Below are positions 36,308-46,694 of a stretch of DNA of 64,000 nucleotides, one piece after another (positions within the stretch are counted from its first letter, which is position 1; each line of letters starts with the position of its first letter). The DNA comes from Jaenimonas drosophilae (Eukaryota; Euglenozoa; Kinetoplastea; Trypanosomatida; Trypanosomatidae). Below the pieces are notes generated by a model, which saw only the letters and a program-made list of their open reading frames with translations, was not told where the DNA came from and did not search any database. The position numbers and the translations under genes are program-made. The stretch is taken from the NCBI GenBank assembly GCA_030849065.1, contig JASAON010001641.1, positions 1 to 64,000 on the forward strand, written 5' to 3'.

Positions 36308-38362
36308 TTAGCTGCGGATGTGCTCGTAGAGCAGGATGTATGCTTCTGAGGTTGCCGAGAGAACCTTCCGAAGGTCTACTTCCGTGATATGATTATCATT
36401 GCAGCAGTACCACGATTCATTCTTCCCTCGCATGCGCTGCGAAATACTACTCTTCTGACTACCGCCGCCACTACTACACTGACTGGGTTGGTAGAGTTGG
36501 TTTACTGATGACACATCCTCGTCCAGTGACGATTTTCGAGCGCAGACGTAGCTAATATAGTGCCCAAAGTTTTCACTTCCCGTGTGACACACCACTGCGT
36601 ATAATCGATAGTGTAGGCCGCCGAGGACAAAACTCTGCAGGAAGGACACAGGTGCGGATGTCTTTTTACCTGCATCGTTGAAGCGCTTGAGATGGAGCAC
36701 TAAAAATCGTGGCCACTTCAGCACACGTGAGCGTCGCTCTGCTGGACAAGTTTTCTTGCACTTCTCGCATTGGAGGGCGTTGGTCCCATTCAGTAACTCT
36801 ACCGTATCGTCGTAAAAGTTCTTCTTGAGTGCCACATCGACCGGGTCTGTGATGGGGGCTGGAGGTCTACGGGAGGCTGAGGCACCTGTGGGCTCCGTCA
36901 TCACAGGGAGGGATAGATCAAGGAAGGGGTCAAAGGTCATGGACACAAAACCGCAGGAGCTGCACACACAACGAGATCGCAGGACACCACCAAAGAAGTC
37001 GTAAATGACACTATCATCGATTGATTTGAGGTGCTGCGTCCAACGTGTCATGGCCTCCTCCTCGGATTCCTTTTCAATATCCTTTACTTCCTTGTAAGGA
37101 GCACTACGGCCGGCACCACGGTTGACCTCCTCGTGTAGCACATACAAGAATGTTCGAAGGAACTCATGAGCATCGTTTTGCTGATTTCCCTTGAACTCGC
37201 TGTTCACTGTAGCTGCAGAGGCTTTGATGCTCTGCAACAGACTATTGATGGGGACGGGTGGCTTCACTAGACCCAAATCGAGGAGTGAAATCGCTGCGGG
37301 AATACGACGTTGGAGGGAGTTGCGAAGGGCGGTTGTGCCGGAGGCAGCTGCCTGGTGTAGCTGTGGATCTGTGGCGAGCAGTCTCCGACGCTCCAACTCC
37401 AAAATATGCAACAGTTGCGGGCTATGTAGGAGGCATTGAAGGGTAGCGTTCATGTAGCATGTTGCCCCAAAGTTGTGCAGTTCCAGGGGAGGGTGTTGGA
37501 ACAGCAGTGAGGTCATACTTGGCGAGCTTCCTCTACTATGGTTGGATGATTCATGAGAATCCTTTGTACGTCGTGCGGAATCCGATTGCTTCGTTCCACG
37601 TTGTGGCCGGTTGCTTTGTTGTGTTGCCGCGCCTAAACGTACTGCGGTAGATGGAATGACAGCTCGCTTAGGATTGGATCCTGGGATCGTCGTGACCCCT
37701 CTCCCGCGTGAGTCCATTCCCACGATACCAGTGTACGATCCTCCTCGAAGTGGCGTTGTGTGGGGAAGAGGGGCAACTGGTGGTAGGCTAATACCCCGAG
37801 GTGGGGATGACAGGGCGGCAGAGGGCCCTTGTCCTCCAATGGGGACATCCACCATACTTGGTATTGCCGACAGTGAAGACACCTGACGTTGAGAGTTTCC
37901 CAGTCCGGGTGGAGATGAGGTGTGGAAGCGTGATGAAAACCGCCCTGGAGTGGATGCTCCTTCTTCGTCAAGAGCTGCCGGGCCATCACTTGCCGAAATA
38001 CTATCGGAGCGTTCATTGGTGCGGGATGTAGGTAGGAAGAATCGCTGCCCACGAAGAGCCCGTTGTTCCACAGGGGTTTCCTCCTCCACAATCGGTGGAA
38101 CATGTCGTGATGGAAGAAATCCAGATGACGTGCGAACAATACTAGAAGTGGTTTCTCTCGGATTAAATGGAGCGATATTTGGGACGCTTTTCGCCACACG
38201 TGCGGGTGCAGATGAACCAAATGTATTAGCTGGAATTGGTTCTGCAGCATACTGCCCCGGTGGAGAGGTGCCCACCAAGGGCCCAGTTGAGAGTTCTGTG
38301 CTACGTCGTTTTACTCCTCGTGACATCACCGATGGTCCCGTTGGGATACCATAGGTATGCAT
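36308..38362 (-). CDS. Ubiquitin-specific protease (USP/UCH family)
   Basis: 684-residue deubiquitinase. The N-terminal ~290 residues are disordered and Ser/Pro-rich. The catalytic domain starts with the Cys box LHNFGATCYMNATLQCLLHS (Cys302), followed by the Q-box NQQNDAHEFLRTFLYVLH, a zinc-binding pair CVCSSC and CEKCKKTC, LKWPRFLVLHLKRF, and the His box SENFGHYISYV (His601). It ends WYCCNDNHITEV and SEAYILLYE. All expected catalytic residues are visible. The small size and single catalytic domain do not point to one orthologue. Located with other ubiquitin-system genes only by chance of the polycistron. Confidence 0.93.
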   Translation of the reverse strand: MHTYGIPTGPSVMSRGVKRRSTELSTGPLVGTSPPGQYAAEPIPANTFGSSAPARVAKSVPNIAPFNPRETTSSIVRTSSGFLPSRHVPPIVEEETPVEQRALRGQRFFLPTSRTNERSDSISASDGPAALDEEGASTPGRFSSRFHTSSPPGLGNSQRQVSSLSAIPSMVDVPIGGQGPSAALSSPPRGISLPPVAPLPHTTPLRGGSYTGIVGMDSRGRGVTTIPGSNPKRAVIPSTAVRLGAATQQSNRPQRGTKQSDSARRTKDSHESSNHSRGSSPSMTSLLFQHPPLELHNFGATCYMNATLQCLLHSPQLLHILELERRRLLATDPQLHQAAASGTTALRNSLQRRIPAAISLLDLGLVKPPVPINSLLQSIKASAATVNSEFKGNQQNDAHEFLRTFLYVLHEEVNRGAGRSAPYKEVKDIEKESEEEAMTRWTQHLKSIDDSVIYDFFGGVLRSRCVCSSCGFVSMTFDPFLDLSLPVMTEPTGASASRRPPAPITDPVDVALKKNFYDDTVELLNGTNALQCEKCKKTCPAERRSRVLKWPRFLVLHLKRFNDAGKKTSAPVSFLQSFVLGGLHYRLYAVVCHTGSENFGHYISYVCARKSSLDEDVSSVNQLYQPSQCSSGGGSQKSSISQRMRGKNESWYCCNDNHITEVDLRKVLSATSEAYILLYEHIRS

Positions 38363-39867
38363 GGCACTGAATCCGCTGCTTAGTACCGGCTGGCTCTATA
38401 GGAAGGCGCAATTGGAGGAAGCTCACCTGGAAACTGTTCACTCTCAACTGTATGAAAAATATGGGGCTTCTCAGGGGTGATGCGGCAGACTAGAGTGGCA
38501 CAAAAAGCTGTTTTGTTTTTGTTTGCACGAGTACTGTTGGGTACACGAAAAGAAAACTCAGCAACAAAAAAAACGCCGAATCCCTCTCCTGATGGCGGCG
38601 TCGGTGGTTGTAATTGTAAAATCAATGAAGAAATCCCAATCAACGGAAAGAACACGTCGGTTGTTCTCCACACAGGAAAGGAATTCTGAGCTTCCAAGCC
38701 TTGGTGTGATGCCTTCGGATTGCTTGTGTAGTGGTTCTGACGTAAACACTAATAGAGCAACACCCGATGCACCTCAAAATTCTTTGAAGACACTAATCCA
38801 AAGCTCTACTTTCTTGTGAAAGTTTTGTCTCTTCTTCCTTTGCTTGTTCGCAACGTGGATGCTCACCCTCTCTACTTTCTTGGATCCGTGCGAGATAATA
38901 ATGCTGGAGATAATGGTGTGTGATGATCAACACGCAATCTCAGCCTCGAGTTCAAATTCAGCGAACAAAAAAAAAGTCAAAGAGATACAGGAGGGAAAGA
39001 GAGATACACCACAGGAAAAAAAGTTTCCCTGTGGAGCAGAGAGTGAAAGGCGGACTACTAACCCAACAAACGCGGGTCTTGGCGGAGGTACAACTGACGT
39101 GGAGGTGAGGAACCCAAGGCTAGACACACCAATATGTCAAGGGAAGTTCCCTGAGCACTTGGTACCGCCTTCTCCTGTCGCAGTCAACTTCTGCAAGTGA
39201 GGTAGGATGTGCACCAATGACACTCGGCTTCTTCCCAAAAAAACAACAAAAAAAGGTGGTGGCGTTGTGACTTCTCAATATGTATGAGCTGTATATATAT
39301 TCAAATTCAAATATACAAAGGGTAAACGAGGTCCACCGTCACAACTTCAGTCAGGCCTTCCAGATTCTCCAGGCGAGGAGACGCTTCGGAGCTCCTTTGC
39401 ACTACGTTATTGTTGTTGATGTAAAGAGACAGAGCCAAGGGGAGTAGAAGAGAGAGAGAGGTGGTTTCTATATGAGAAAGAACGAGTCACTTCCATCAAC
39501 GCAAGTTCGCCGTCTGTGTGACGATGTTTGAAGATATAGTTTTGTGAGAGTGGTAATCAATGTGGGTCTGTCTCACTCACACACCCACGGCAGGGTGGGA
39601 GCTCATTTCCTCCCAAGAAAAACTAGCTTGATCAGCTTTCAATTTTACATCATCACATCGCGTTCCACCCGTCTCAGGAGATATTCTAACTTTGTTGGCT
39701 GTGGCTGTTTTGAGGGAGATGATATACTACCCATCACTCCGTCCACTGACAGACAGTGCACAACAAGAAAAAAAATTCGATCCGCCATCATGATACATGT
39801 CCATAATCATGACAACAGTCGGAGCGAAGTTGAGCCCACTGCACTTGCACCTAGTGTGGGGAGCAGA
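38363..39867. other. Long intergenic (1.5 kb)
   Basis: Several A-rich plus-strand runs (38560, 38965, 39016, 39240), which are T-rich on the transcribed strand, but no good ATG frame behind them. A small hairpin pairs 39009-39015 with 39028-39034 (CCACAGG/CCTGTGG). An AT-rich patch lies near 39285-39320. No gene supported. Confidence 0.5.
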
Positions 39868-42800
39868 CTACGAGGAGGGCTTCCACAGCGTGAGAAGAGT
39901 CATTTGCCCCGTGACATCACCAATGGCAACCTCTGCACATTCATCCGCCGCAACGGTTGGGTTCACTGCCCAGGCAGTCGCCTCTCGAGGCAGGGTGAAT
40001 TCTCCATCACACTGCTGCACGTAGGTGGTGTCGGCTGAGGCTGTTGCCCCGCGAAGGTCCCAGTACTTCAGCTGACGTTGATTTCCCAAACAAAACAATC
40101 CCGGGCTGGTACCTCGGAAGGCTAGCCCAATAATACGTTGCACCGTGGCGTTGGCAAAGGCTTCAAACACATGAGTTGGGGCTGGTGCGTAGACGTCACC
40201 ACCGTTCACGTTGTTCATGACAGTCATCCAGTCAACGCTAAAGAGACACACACGGCCATCCTCAGTTGCTGCGGCGATGGAGGTATGATCTCCTGAGAAG
40301 GTGGCATAGGTAATAACGGGGGGTGGTGGTCCCTCGCGTGGTGAGGTGAAGGTGGTGTCGTGGGCCTCGTTGAACGCGGGGGCGGCTTCCTCGTGGTAGT
40401 CTGGAGCAAAGGTGATGGGGGCGACGGGAGGGACCACGCAGCGCATCACCTCGGTGCCCTTCTTCATTGCGTATAGCGAGACATGATCCAGCCCGACATG
40501 CTGGAGCATCGCCACCTCCGATTTCCGGGCCGCAACTTCCTCATCGCTCTCCTCCGGCTGGGCAGGTTTCCAGCACCATTCACCACGCGTCACCTGAGCA
40601 TGAAGACGGCATGGCGGCACCTCTGTCGCTGCAAAGCCATCACGCATTTCCACTACACGCCAGCGGCAGAGGGCGTCATTCACGAAGGTGGAGAAGATCT
40701 CATCATCACACGGGTCAGGGAGGACGACGGTGTTGCTACGCTTCAAGTGCGTAGCCTTGCGCTCCGCCTCTGATGTGATGAGATCCTCTGGCTGCATCGT
40801 GAAGAGGAGAGTACCCTTCTCGGAGTCGAAGACACGCACCGCCACATCCCTTGTTGCCACCATGTAGTAGCGTCCCCGGGCGGAGAAGGTGAAGGTGGAG
40901 ATGGGCGAGGTGAACGCATCACCGTAATTACGCGAGAGAAGGTTTCCAGTGTGGCCATCGTAGACGTACATGGAGCGATCCTCTGCCACCACGCCAAGGT
41001 AGGCACTTGTGGCGCAGAAGTGAATGTTCTGGACGCGTGCCGTTGCCTGGCGAATTTGAAAGTTGACGTAACCACTCACGGGGTCGGTCCAGTTGAGTGA
41101 ACGGTCAGCGCTACCTGAGACAAGTATCTTTCCGGTGTTGCTGAACTTGGACGTCGTGACAGCGCCGAGGTGTGCACGACCCTTCTTTGTGCTGATCATG
41201 GAGAAGAAGGTCGTCTTGGATGGGGCGGTACTCGTAGGGTGGAAGAACACCTTGCGGAGGTACTCGTGGCAGTCATTCTTGACGAAGCCAGAGCCATCAG
41301 GCTGCTCCACAGCGGTTTGTACCACCAAGTGAGGGAACTCCAGCAACTTCGCGCTGTAGCGGCGGGCAAAGTAAACGTAGTCACGATGGCGGGTGAGTAC
41401 GATCGGGAGGCGATGCGCTGGCGACTGCACAGAGGAGGCGGATGGGGAGTTTGCCGCCCCACTTCCAGTGAGACTGTTGTCCTCCACCACGCTTCCACGG
41501 CTCAGGGCTGGAACCGTGGCCCCAATATCCTCCCCCATGAGGTATCCTTCGTACCGGATGTTGAAGGCATCGATCAGATCACGAACATAGTGGTAGCCCA
41601 GGCCATTACGGTAGACCAGCATCATGAAGGTGGCAGAGAGAATGGTATGATCGAGGTAGCTCCACATGCCGGCGTGGCTCAGGTGGTAGCACAGCTCCTT
41701 CACCGCCTGCCGCTCGCACGGGCCGTGCGCATCGAGCGCAAATTGGGTAGGCGAGCTGGACTCCGCGGAGATGGACTGCTTCACCACAGCCAAGTAGTGA
41801 TGGGCCAACACGCCATGCCAAACCTTCTTGTCCTCATCGGCACCAGAATCCCGTTGAATCTCTTCATCCACCAACACTCCAAGAAATGACGGAGCAACGA
41901 TGTGCACTCGACCGAGCAGAAGATTGCCACTCGCTTGACCACGTGAGGCATGGAACGGCTGCTCAATAACGGGGCGCAGCAGGCGAAGAAACTCGTTGAA
42001 GCGCTTCGGCTCCAACTTGAGCAACGACCGCAGCTCAGGCGTGGAAAGGCCCCAGCGGGCGCTCAAGAGCAAGCCCATGGCACGCTGAGTGAAGGGAATG
42101 CCAAACACATCCACTACTTCACGGTACACGCGACGGGCGGCCTCATTGACGGTAGCGGGGAAGCTGCGTACCATCTCCGTTTGAGAGCAGTAGCCAGGGG
42201 CCTCGTTCAGTCGTCGAAGTGCATCAACCAAGTAACGAATGTACTCGGGGTTGCGCGCATCCGTCTTCTCGCGCGCCATGGAGAACTCATCGTCTGAGAG
42301 CTCCACGCCAAAATGGGCGAGCGCGGCTTGGCTCAACATCTGCTCCACATCATTCGCCGAGCTCGTGCCAATACCGAACACCTCAGTACTGTCGCGGCCT
42401 CGCTCATCCAGTGCACGAATGCGCTCCGAGTTACTAACGCAGGTTCCAATCAAGCGCGCATTACGTGCGAGGCACATGGGAATGAACTCTAACTCATTGC
42501 GGAAGTGCTGTGCGCTGGTGGGTCGTGAACGTGCCGACTGTGTAATAGAGCCGGCAGCCTTCGCAGGGGCCTTGGAGCCACCACTGGACGGAAGAGGATC
42601 GCCTGCCTCCACCAAGGCTTCATCCCAGACATCCGCGCCCGTTTCAACGGACTGCCGCAGCGCCAGGCAGGGCTCCACCGAGGCCTCAATCGAGTCGAGG
42701 CCGTCAATGTACACAACCAAGATGGTGTTGGGGCTCTCGCCCCCTCCCTTGCCTCCCTCCACCGATGCCCCCGTCACGTCCGCGCAGGTGAATTTTGGCA

Positions 42801-45105
42801 CAAAGGGTGGCTCTGGGGCATCGTCGGGGAAGGTGGACGCGATGGACGGCTTCGAGCCGGAGAGGAAGCTAACGAAGTAGGCCTTGAGACGTTGGATATC
42901 CACCTCTCGGTGGAGGTAGCGCAGCACCTGTGGGCTGGAGGTGAGTTGCGAAATGATATGCACCATCACATCTCTCAAGTCGGTCGGCTCCTCACGAAGG
43001 AGTATCGAGCGGGCAGAGTGCGCGGCTACAGTGTAGGCATAGGGCATCGTCATCAGGCGAGAAGCGGAGCAGCAAAGGAGAGACGTGAGGGACAGCTGCT
43101 CTGTGCTGTGGAGGACGAGGGAGTTGCGGCTGGGTGGGGTAACCACGTAGAGGTTCAGTCGGTTGGTAAGGCTCTTCTTTTGAATGCTGAGCTCAGCCAG
43201 TGTGCGAATGGTGTGGTGATCGGCGAACTGCTGAGCAGTACGTTCCTCCAAGTAGCGGTGATGTGCCTTGGAGCCTGCAAAGTCATCCGAAACGCTCGTC
43301 CGTGCAATGGGAAAGAGTGTCGTGAAGAGGAGGCGTAACCGTTCGTACACGGCATGCGAGAACTCCTCTAAGCCCGTGAGGCGTAGCTGCCCATTGTCGC
43401 TCGTACGGTCAAAGCGTGCGCCATAGTTCTCAATGAGCAGCTCTGGCGTAGGGAGAGATGCAATTGCGCGCTCACGAAACGCCACATGGTCCTGCCACTT
43501 CTTCTCCTCCACCTCACGATCACTGAGGATACGAGCATTGGCCTGAGGTTTCAAGGTGGCGGTGATGGTGCTCTTGATGGTAATACCCATGCGGCTGTCT
43601 GTTGAGAGTGTGGTTTGCGAGACAATGTTCTCTGCGTTGGGGTTGCACAACGTGGTTCCCGTCTTGAGCTTTCGCACGAGCAACTGGTGCTTGTCGGGGT
43701 GCTCCATAGGTGGCTCGGAGGAGAAGAGTGGAGCCAGGGATGGTGGAATGCCAATCTGCTTCGTATCACGACGTGTGGCGAGGATGAGAAATCGAGAGTG
43801 CTGAAGGGCGGCGTCGTGGGCGGCGTAGAGCACCGGATGCAGTGGTGGGTCCATCATCGGGCCCTCCTCGCGCGTTTTGGCCTCGAGAGCGCGAATCACT
43901 CGCTCCTGCGTCCCCTCCTCCATGCGTTCCACAGGGGCATCGCGCGCATGCACCGAAGCGTACTGTTCCGACATGAGCATCTTATTTGCCGGAAGCTGCT
44001 CAAACTCGCCTGGGCGGTCACCAAGGAGCTCAATGGTGACGAACCGAGAGCGCACCACATTGGCGAGCAGGTCACAGGAGGTGCTGAAATGAAGGGCACG
44101 AAGGTAGGACCCAGGAGGGGCCTGTGCTCCATTGATGACCGGAATCACTACAACATGACGCGGAAACAGTTCATCGTTCAGCTTGGGGAATACCTGCTGA
44201 ATGAGTTCCTCAACCTCCGAATCAAAGATGCATGGTGGCGCTAGAATGGCAACCTCCACCACGGTCCATCCGGTAAGACTGTCGGTCGGTGGGATGTACT
44301 TCTTTTCGTCGTTGCGCAACTCATGCTGCACGCGTACCCGCAGCGAATCTAGTAGCTCAGCCTCGCGCTCCATCCACTTTTGATGCCGAAGTTTGTCGCG
44401 GGATTGACGTGGAGATTCATGAACTTCATCTGCGGCCGTTGCATCCTCGTTGGATTGAGCATCGGCAATGCTCACCGCCGGAACATCCGCCGCTGCTGTT
44501 GTGGAGTCCTTTGCGGAGCCGCACTTCATCTTTGACTTACTCTGCTGCACGGAAGGTTCAGCTGGCACAGCTGGCTTGATTGGCTTGTGCTGGCGGTTGT
44601 GCTCCAGGGCACGTTCGATTTTCTCCATGACAGGTAGAGGAACCTGCGTGTCGTGGAGCTTGACCTGGGTAATGTGGGGATTCTGCTGAATCAAGGAGAG
44701 AATTGCAAGACCTCCAGCCAAGGAAATATTCATGTTCTGAGAGAAGTCAATGATTTGAATGGCGGGATGGCAACGCATCGAACGGCAGAAGAACACTACC
44801 GCATCGTTGCTAATCCCGTTGTGTGGGAGACGGATTTCCAAAAGTTGGTCGTTCTTGGAGAGCAACGTGGACATGGCCTGTAGGCCGGCTGCACCAATGT
44901 AGTTCCGCTCCAAATCGACAAGAAGGCCTCCTCTGATGGCGTCTGCCTGAGCCATGAGCGCCGTGTTTGCCTTCATTGTGAGTGCTCGGCAGTTGCACAG
45001 AAACTCGTTGAACGCAACATTGAGTTCGTTGTTGCGCTCGTTGTTTTTTTTGGCTCGAAATTCTTCTGGCGAGAGAACCTCGAACCGGCTTGCCAGATCC
45101 GCCAT
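39868..45105 (-). CDS. LRR, STAND-type NTPase and WD40 protein (NWD1/NPHP3-like)
   Basis: 1745 residues from ATG 45105. Leucine-rich ribonuclease-inhibitor-type repeats occupy about 60-170. A DUF4062-like segment follows (FDSEVEELIQQVFPKLNDEL ... FVTIELLGDRPGEF). A NACHT/STAND-like module spans about 630-960 with Walker B-like ILVVYIDGLDSIE, then a winged-helix segment (FTQRAMGLLLSARWGLSTPE). The last ~450 residues hold WD40 repeats (GKILVSGSADRSLNWTDPVS, GRYYMVATRDVAVRVFDSEK). The position of the P-loop reads VVTPPSRNSLVLHS, lacking GxxGxGKS/T, so nucleotide binding may be lost. An ATG 47 codons upstream lies in the pyrimidine tract before the acceptor at 45137 and is rejected as start. Such proteins are scaffolds in cilia or innate signalling; the role here is unknown. 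Confidence 0.88.
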   Translation of the reverse strand: MADLASRFEVLSPEEFRAKKNNERNNELNVAFNEFLCNCRALTMKANTALMAQADAIRGGLLVDLERNYIGAAGLQAMSTLLSKNDQLLEIRLPHNGISNDAVVFFCRSMRCHPAIQIIDFSQNMNISLAGGLAILSLIQQNPHITQVKLHDTQVPLPVMEKIERALEHNRQHKPIKPAVPAEPSVQQSKSKMKCGSAKDSTTAAADVPAVSIADAQSNEDATAADEVHESPRQSRDKLRHQKWMEREAELLDSLRVRVQHELRNDEKKYIPPTDSLTGWTVVEVAILAPPCIFDSEVEELIQQVFPKLNDELFPRHVVVIPVINGAQAPPGSYLRALHFSTSCDLLANVVRSRFVTIELLGDRPGEFEQLPANKMLMSEQYASVHARDAPVERMEEGTQERVIRALEAKTREEGPMMDPPLHPVLYAAHDAALQHSRFLILATRRDTKQIGIPPSLAPLFSSEPPMEHPDKHQLLVRKLKTGTTLCNPNAENIVSQTTLSTDSRMGITIKSTITATLKPQANARILSDREVEEKKWQDHVAFRERAIASLPTPELLIENYGARFDRTSDNGQLRLTGLEEFSHAVYERLRLLFTTLFPIARTSVSDDFAGSKAHHRYLEERTAQQFADHHTIRTLAELSIQKKSLTNRLNLYVVTPPSRNSLVLHSTEQLSLTSLLCCSASRLMTMPYAYTVAAHSARSILLREEPTDLRDVMVHIISQLTSSPQVLRYLHREVDIQRLKAYFVSFLSGSKPSIASTFPDDAPEPPFVPKFTCADVTGASVEGGKGGGESPNTILVVYIDGLDSIEASVEPCLALRQSVETGADVWDEALVEAGDPLPSSGGSKAPAKAAGSITQSARSRPTSAQHFRNELEFIPMCLARNARLIGTCVSNSERIRALDERGRDSTEVFGIGTSSANDVEQMLSQAALAHFGVELSDDEFSMAREKTDARNPEYIRYLVDALRRLNEAPGYCSQTEMVRSFPATVNEAARRVYREVVDVFGIPFTQRAMGLLLSARWGLSTPELRSLLKLEPKRFNEFLRLLRPVIEQPFHASRGQASGNLLLGRVHIVAPSFLGVLVDEEIQRDSGADEDKKVWHGVLAHHYLAVVKQSISAESSSPTQFALDAHGPCERQAVKELCYHLSHAGMWSYLDHTILSATFMMLVYRNGLGYHYVRDLIDAFNIRYEGYLMGEDIGATVPALSRGSVVEDNSLTGSGAANSPSASSVQSPAHRLPIVLTRHRDYVYFARRYSAKLLEFPHLVVQTAVEQPDGSGFVKNDCHEYLRKVFFHPTSTAPSKTTFFSMISTKKGRAHLGAVTTSKFSNTGKILVSGSADRSLNWTDPVSGYVNFQIRQATARVQNIHFCATSAYLGVVAEDRSMYVYDGHTGNLLSRNYGDAFTSPISTFTFSARGRYYMVATRDVAVRVFDSEKGTLLFTMQPEDLITSEAERKATHLKRSNTVVLPDPCDDEIFSTFVNDALCRWRVVEMRDGFAATEVPPCRLHAQVTRGEWCWKPAQPEESDEEVAARKSEVAMLQHVGLDHVSLYAMKKGTEVMRCVVPPVAPITFAPDYHEEAAPAFNEAHDTTFTSPREGPPPPVITYATFSGDHTSIAAATEDGRVCLFSVDWMTVMNNVNGGDVYAPAPTHVFEAFANATVQRIIGLAFRGTSPGLFCLGNQRQLKYWDLRGATASADTTYVQQCDGEFTLPREATAWAVNPTVAADECAEVAIGDVTGQMTLLTLWKPSS

Positions 45106-45136
45106 GTTCCCAGCCAAACTAGAAGGTCGTGGAATA

Positions 45137-45182
45137 CTAACAACGCACATGAATACATGAGAGCATGGGGGAGAAAAAAAAT
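45137..45182 (-). promoter_or_regulatory. Probable spliced-leader acceptor
   Basis: Minus strand: AATTTTTTTTCTCCCCC, then AG at 45137-45138 (a second AG at 45119-45120), before ATG 45105. It excludes the upstream ATG at 45246. Confidence 0.55.
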
Positions 45183-45301
45183 TATTAGTGATGTATTCGC
45201 ACAGTTGTAACACCATGCTGTCCAAAAGAAGCACTTGTCGTGCCATAAATACATGTTACACGCATTAGATTTGTTGTTGAAGGGCACCCAAAAGCTGGCT
45301 C

Positions 45302-45781
45302 TTACAAGTCTTCGAGGCCCTCAAAATCCAGCTTTGTAGAGGCAGTTGGTGCGGGGGCGTCGTCTTCGCCAGCCCTATCCTCTTCCTCCTCTGCCTCATC
45401 TTCCTCTTCGAAGTCATCCTCATCCTCCGAAGACAGCGCCTCTGCGTATATACCGTTGGAGCTCTGAGGGGTATTCTTTCCAATCACACGTGCAAGCCAT
45501 GATTTTTCTGGCGCCACCAACCCGACAAAGTGAGAAAACTTGGTTGTCGCAAACTCAACCAACTCACTCCGCATCAGTGGACCAGTGTTGCACTCCAAGC
45601 ATCCCTCCTTGTACCACTGGGGCTCAGTCAAGATGCGGCGACACTTGCGGCAGGCGTAGTAGCCCTTGTTGTCGGTGGGAAGCTGCGGCGGAGGCTCCAA
45701 CTCTCGGCTTGGGCTCACTCGAAGGAACTCATCGACCTCGTCGATCTCCTCACGGGACCGCTTTCCAGTTGTGAAGGCCAT
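45302..45781 (-). CDS. SPT4: Spt4-like transcription elongation factor
   Basis: 159 residues. Spt4 pairs with Spt5 (DSIF) to support Pol II elongation. The four-Cys zinc site is clear: CRKC, 13 residues, then CLEC, followed by TTKFSHFVGLVAPEKSWLAR and NGIYAEAL, matching the family's FxGxxxMxxPxxSWV and PGxYA motifs. Family members are ~100-120 residues; here there is an N-terminal 30-residue Arg/Glu stretch and a C-terminal acidic tail of about 45 residues (EDEDDFEEEDEAEEEEDR). The frame starts three codons earlier at a GTG; ATG 45781 is used. The acceptor AG is probably at 45800-45801. Confidence 0.87.
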   Translation of the reverse strand: MAFTTGKRSREEIDEVDEFLRVSPSRELEPPPQLPTDNKGYYACRKCRRILTEPQWYKEGCLECNTGPLMRSELVEFATTKFSHFVGLVAPEKSWLARVIGKNTPQSSNGIYAEALSSEDEDDFEEEDEAEEEEDRAGEDDAPAPTASTKLDFEGLEDL

Positions 45782-46694
45782 GGCGCACACCTAGGTCAAC
45801 TACGTCACACAACATCCCAACAAAGAAAGAACAAAAAGAGGCAGAGTTCATCAAGATCGAGAGAGCCTTCATAAATTGTCATTGACAGCAGTAGCGTGTT
45901 GTGATGACGATGAATTCTTCTACCGCACAAACACACGCATAGAGGTAACCTGGGGCCACCATAGAGTGGGAAAATGGTCATTGAAGAGCATTTTGGGAGA
46001 GAACAAGAAAAACAAGGCTGTACATGTACAACGGATGGCCGAATGAAGGTTAGGTGCGGGAAGGCATACCAGTGATGTACGACGAACTATACAATACAAG
46101 CCGGGGGAGGAAAATGGAAGGTACAACGACGAAGAATCAACGCAACACACAAACGCTGTTTTCGACGGTGCCGCTGTGTCACACACATTACACTCGCAAC
46201 GCAGAAAGAAGAAGGTAGAAAACATCAGATGAGAACGGCTATGCAGAGAGAAGGGGAGGCATGATTGGTGTACGACCGACGAGAGCTCGGCTCAGAGAAT
46301 CCATCACGGCAGTGGAAGCTTTGGCACTGTGGCCGTTGTGAGTGCAACCTTGAGAAAATCCAAGGGGTCACACTTTCAGTGACTCGAAGCCAACGCACTG
46401 TATAAACGACTGGTAATCATGCAGATGGAACACAGAGTCTGTCCTCGATACTGGTTCTCACACCCAAGCACATTCAAACAGAACAACGTTTTTTTTTTTG
46501 AGATTTTGGGCGGCACCCCCTTCTCCTCGCACCCACTGTTCCTGATTCCACAGATGAATGAAATAGGCAGACGCGGCGGTAGCTTCCATATGGTGAAGCC
46601 ATGATCAATGATCAGCCTCCATCTCAAACTAGCTACCACACAATATGAAATGGCAATGTGTCGTTGTGGTTAATGGAGAATGAAAACAAAGGGA
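45782..46694. other. Intergenic
   Basis: 913 bp. Spt4's pyrimidine tract (CTCTTTTTGTTCTTTCTTTG at about 45815-45840) is here, with other acceptor-like tracts near 46000 and 46200. A T11 homopolymer lies at 46489-46499. No gene supported. Confidence 0.5.

Noticed and set aside
39009..39034. CCACAGG/CCTGTGG short hairpin
   Set aside because: Only 7 bp with an A/T-rich loop; within chance expectation for a 1.5-kb spacer, so only recorded in the intergenic entry.
39544..40038. 164-codon plus-strand frame overlapping the LRR-WD40 gene end
   Set aside because: Starts at GTG, overlaps a strong minus-strand gene and has no recognisable features.
45106..45246. 47-codon N-terminal extension of the LRR-WD40 protein
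   Set aside because: Although it has an ATG, it lies 5' of the pyrimidine tract and acceptor AG, so it should not be in the mRNA.
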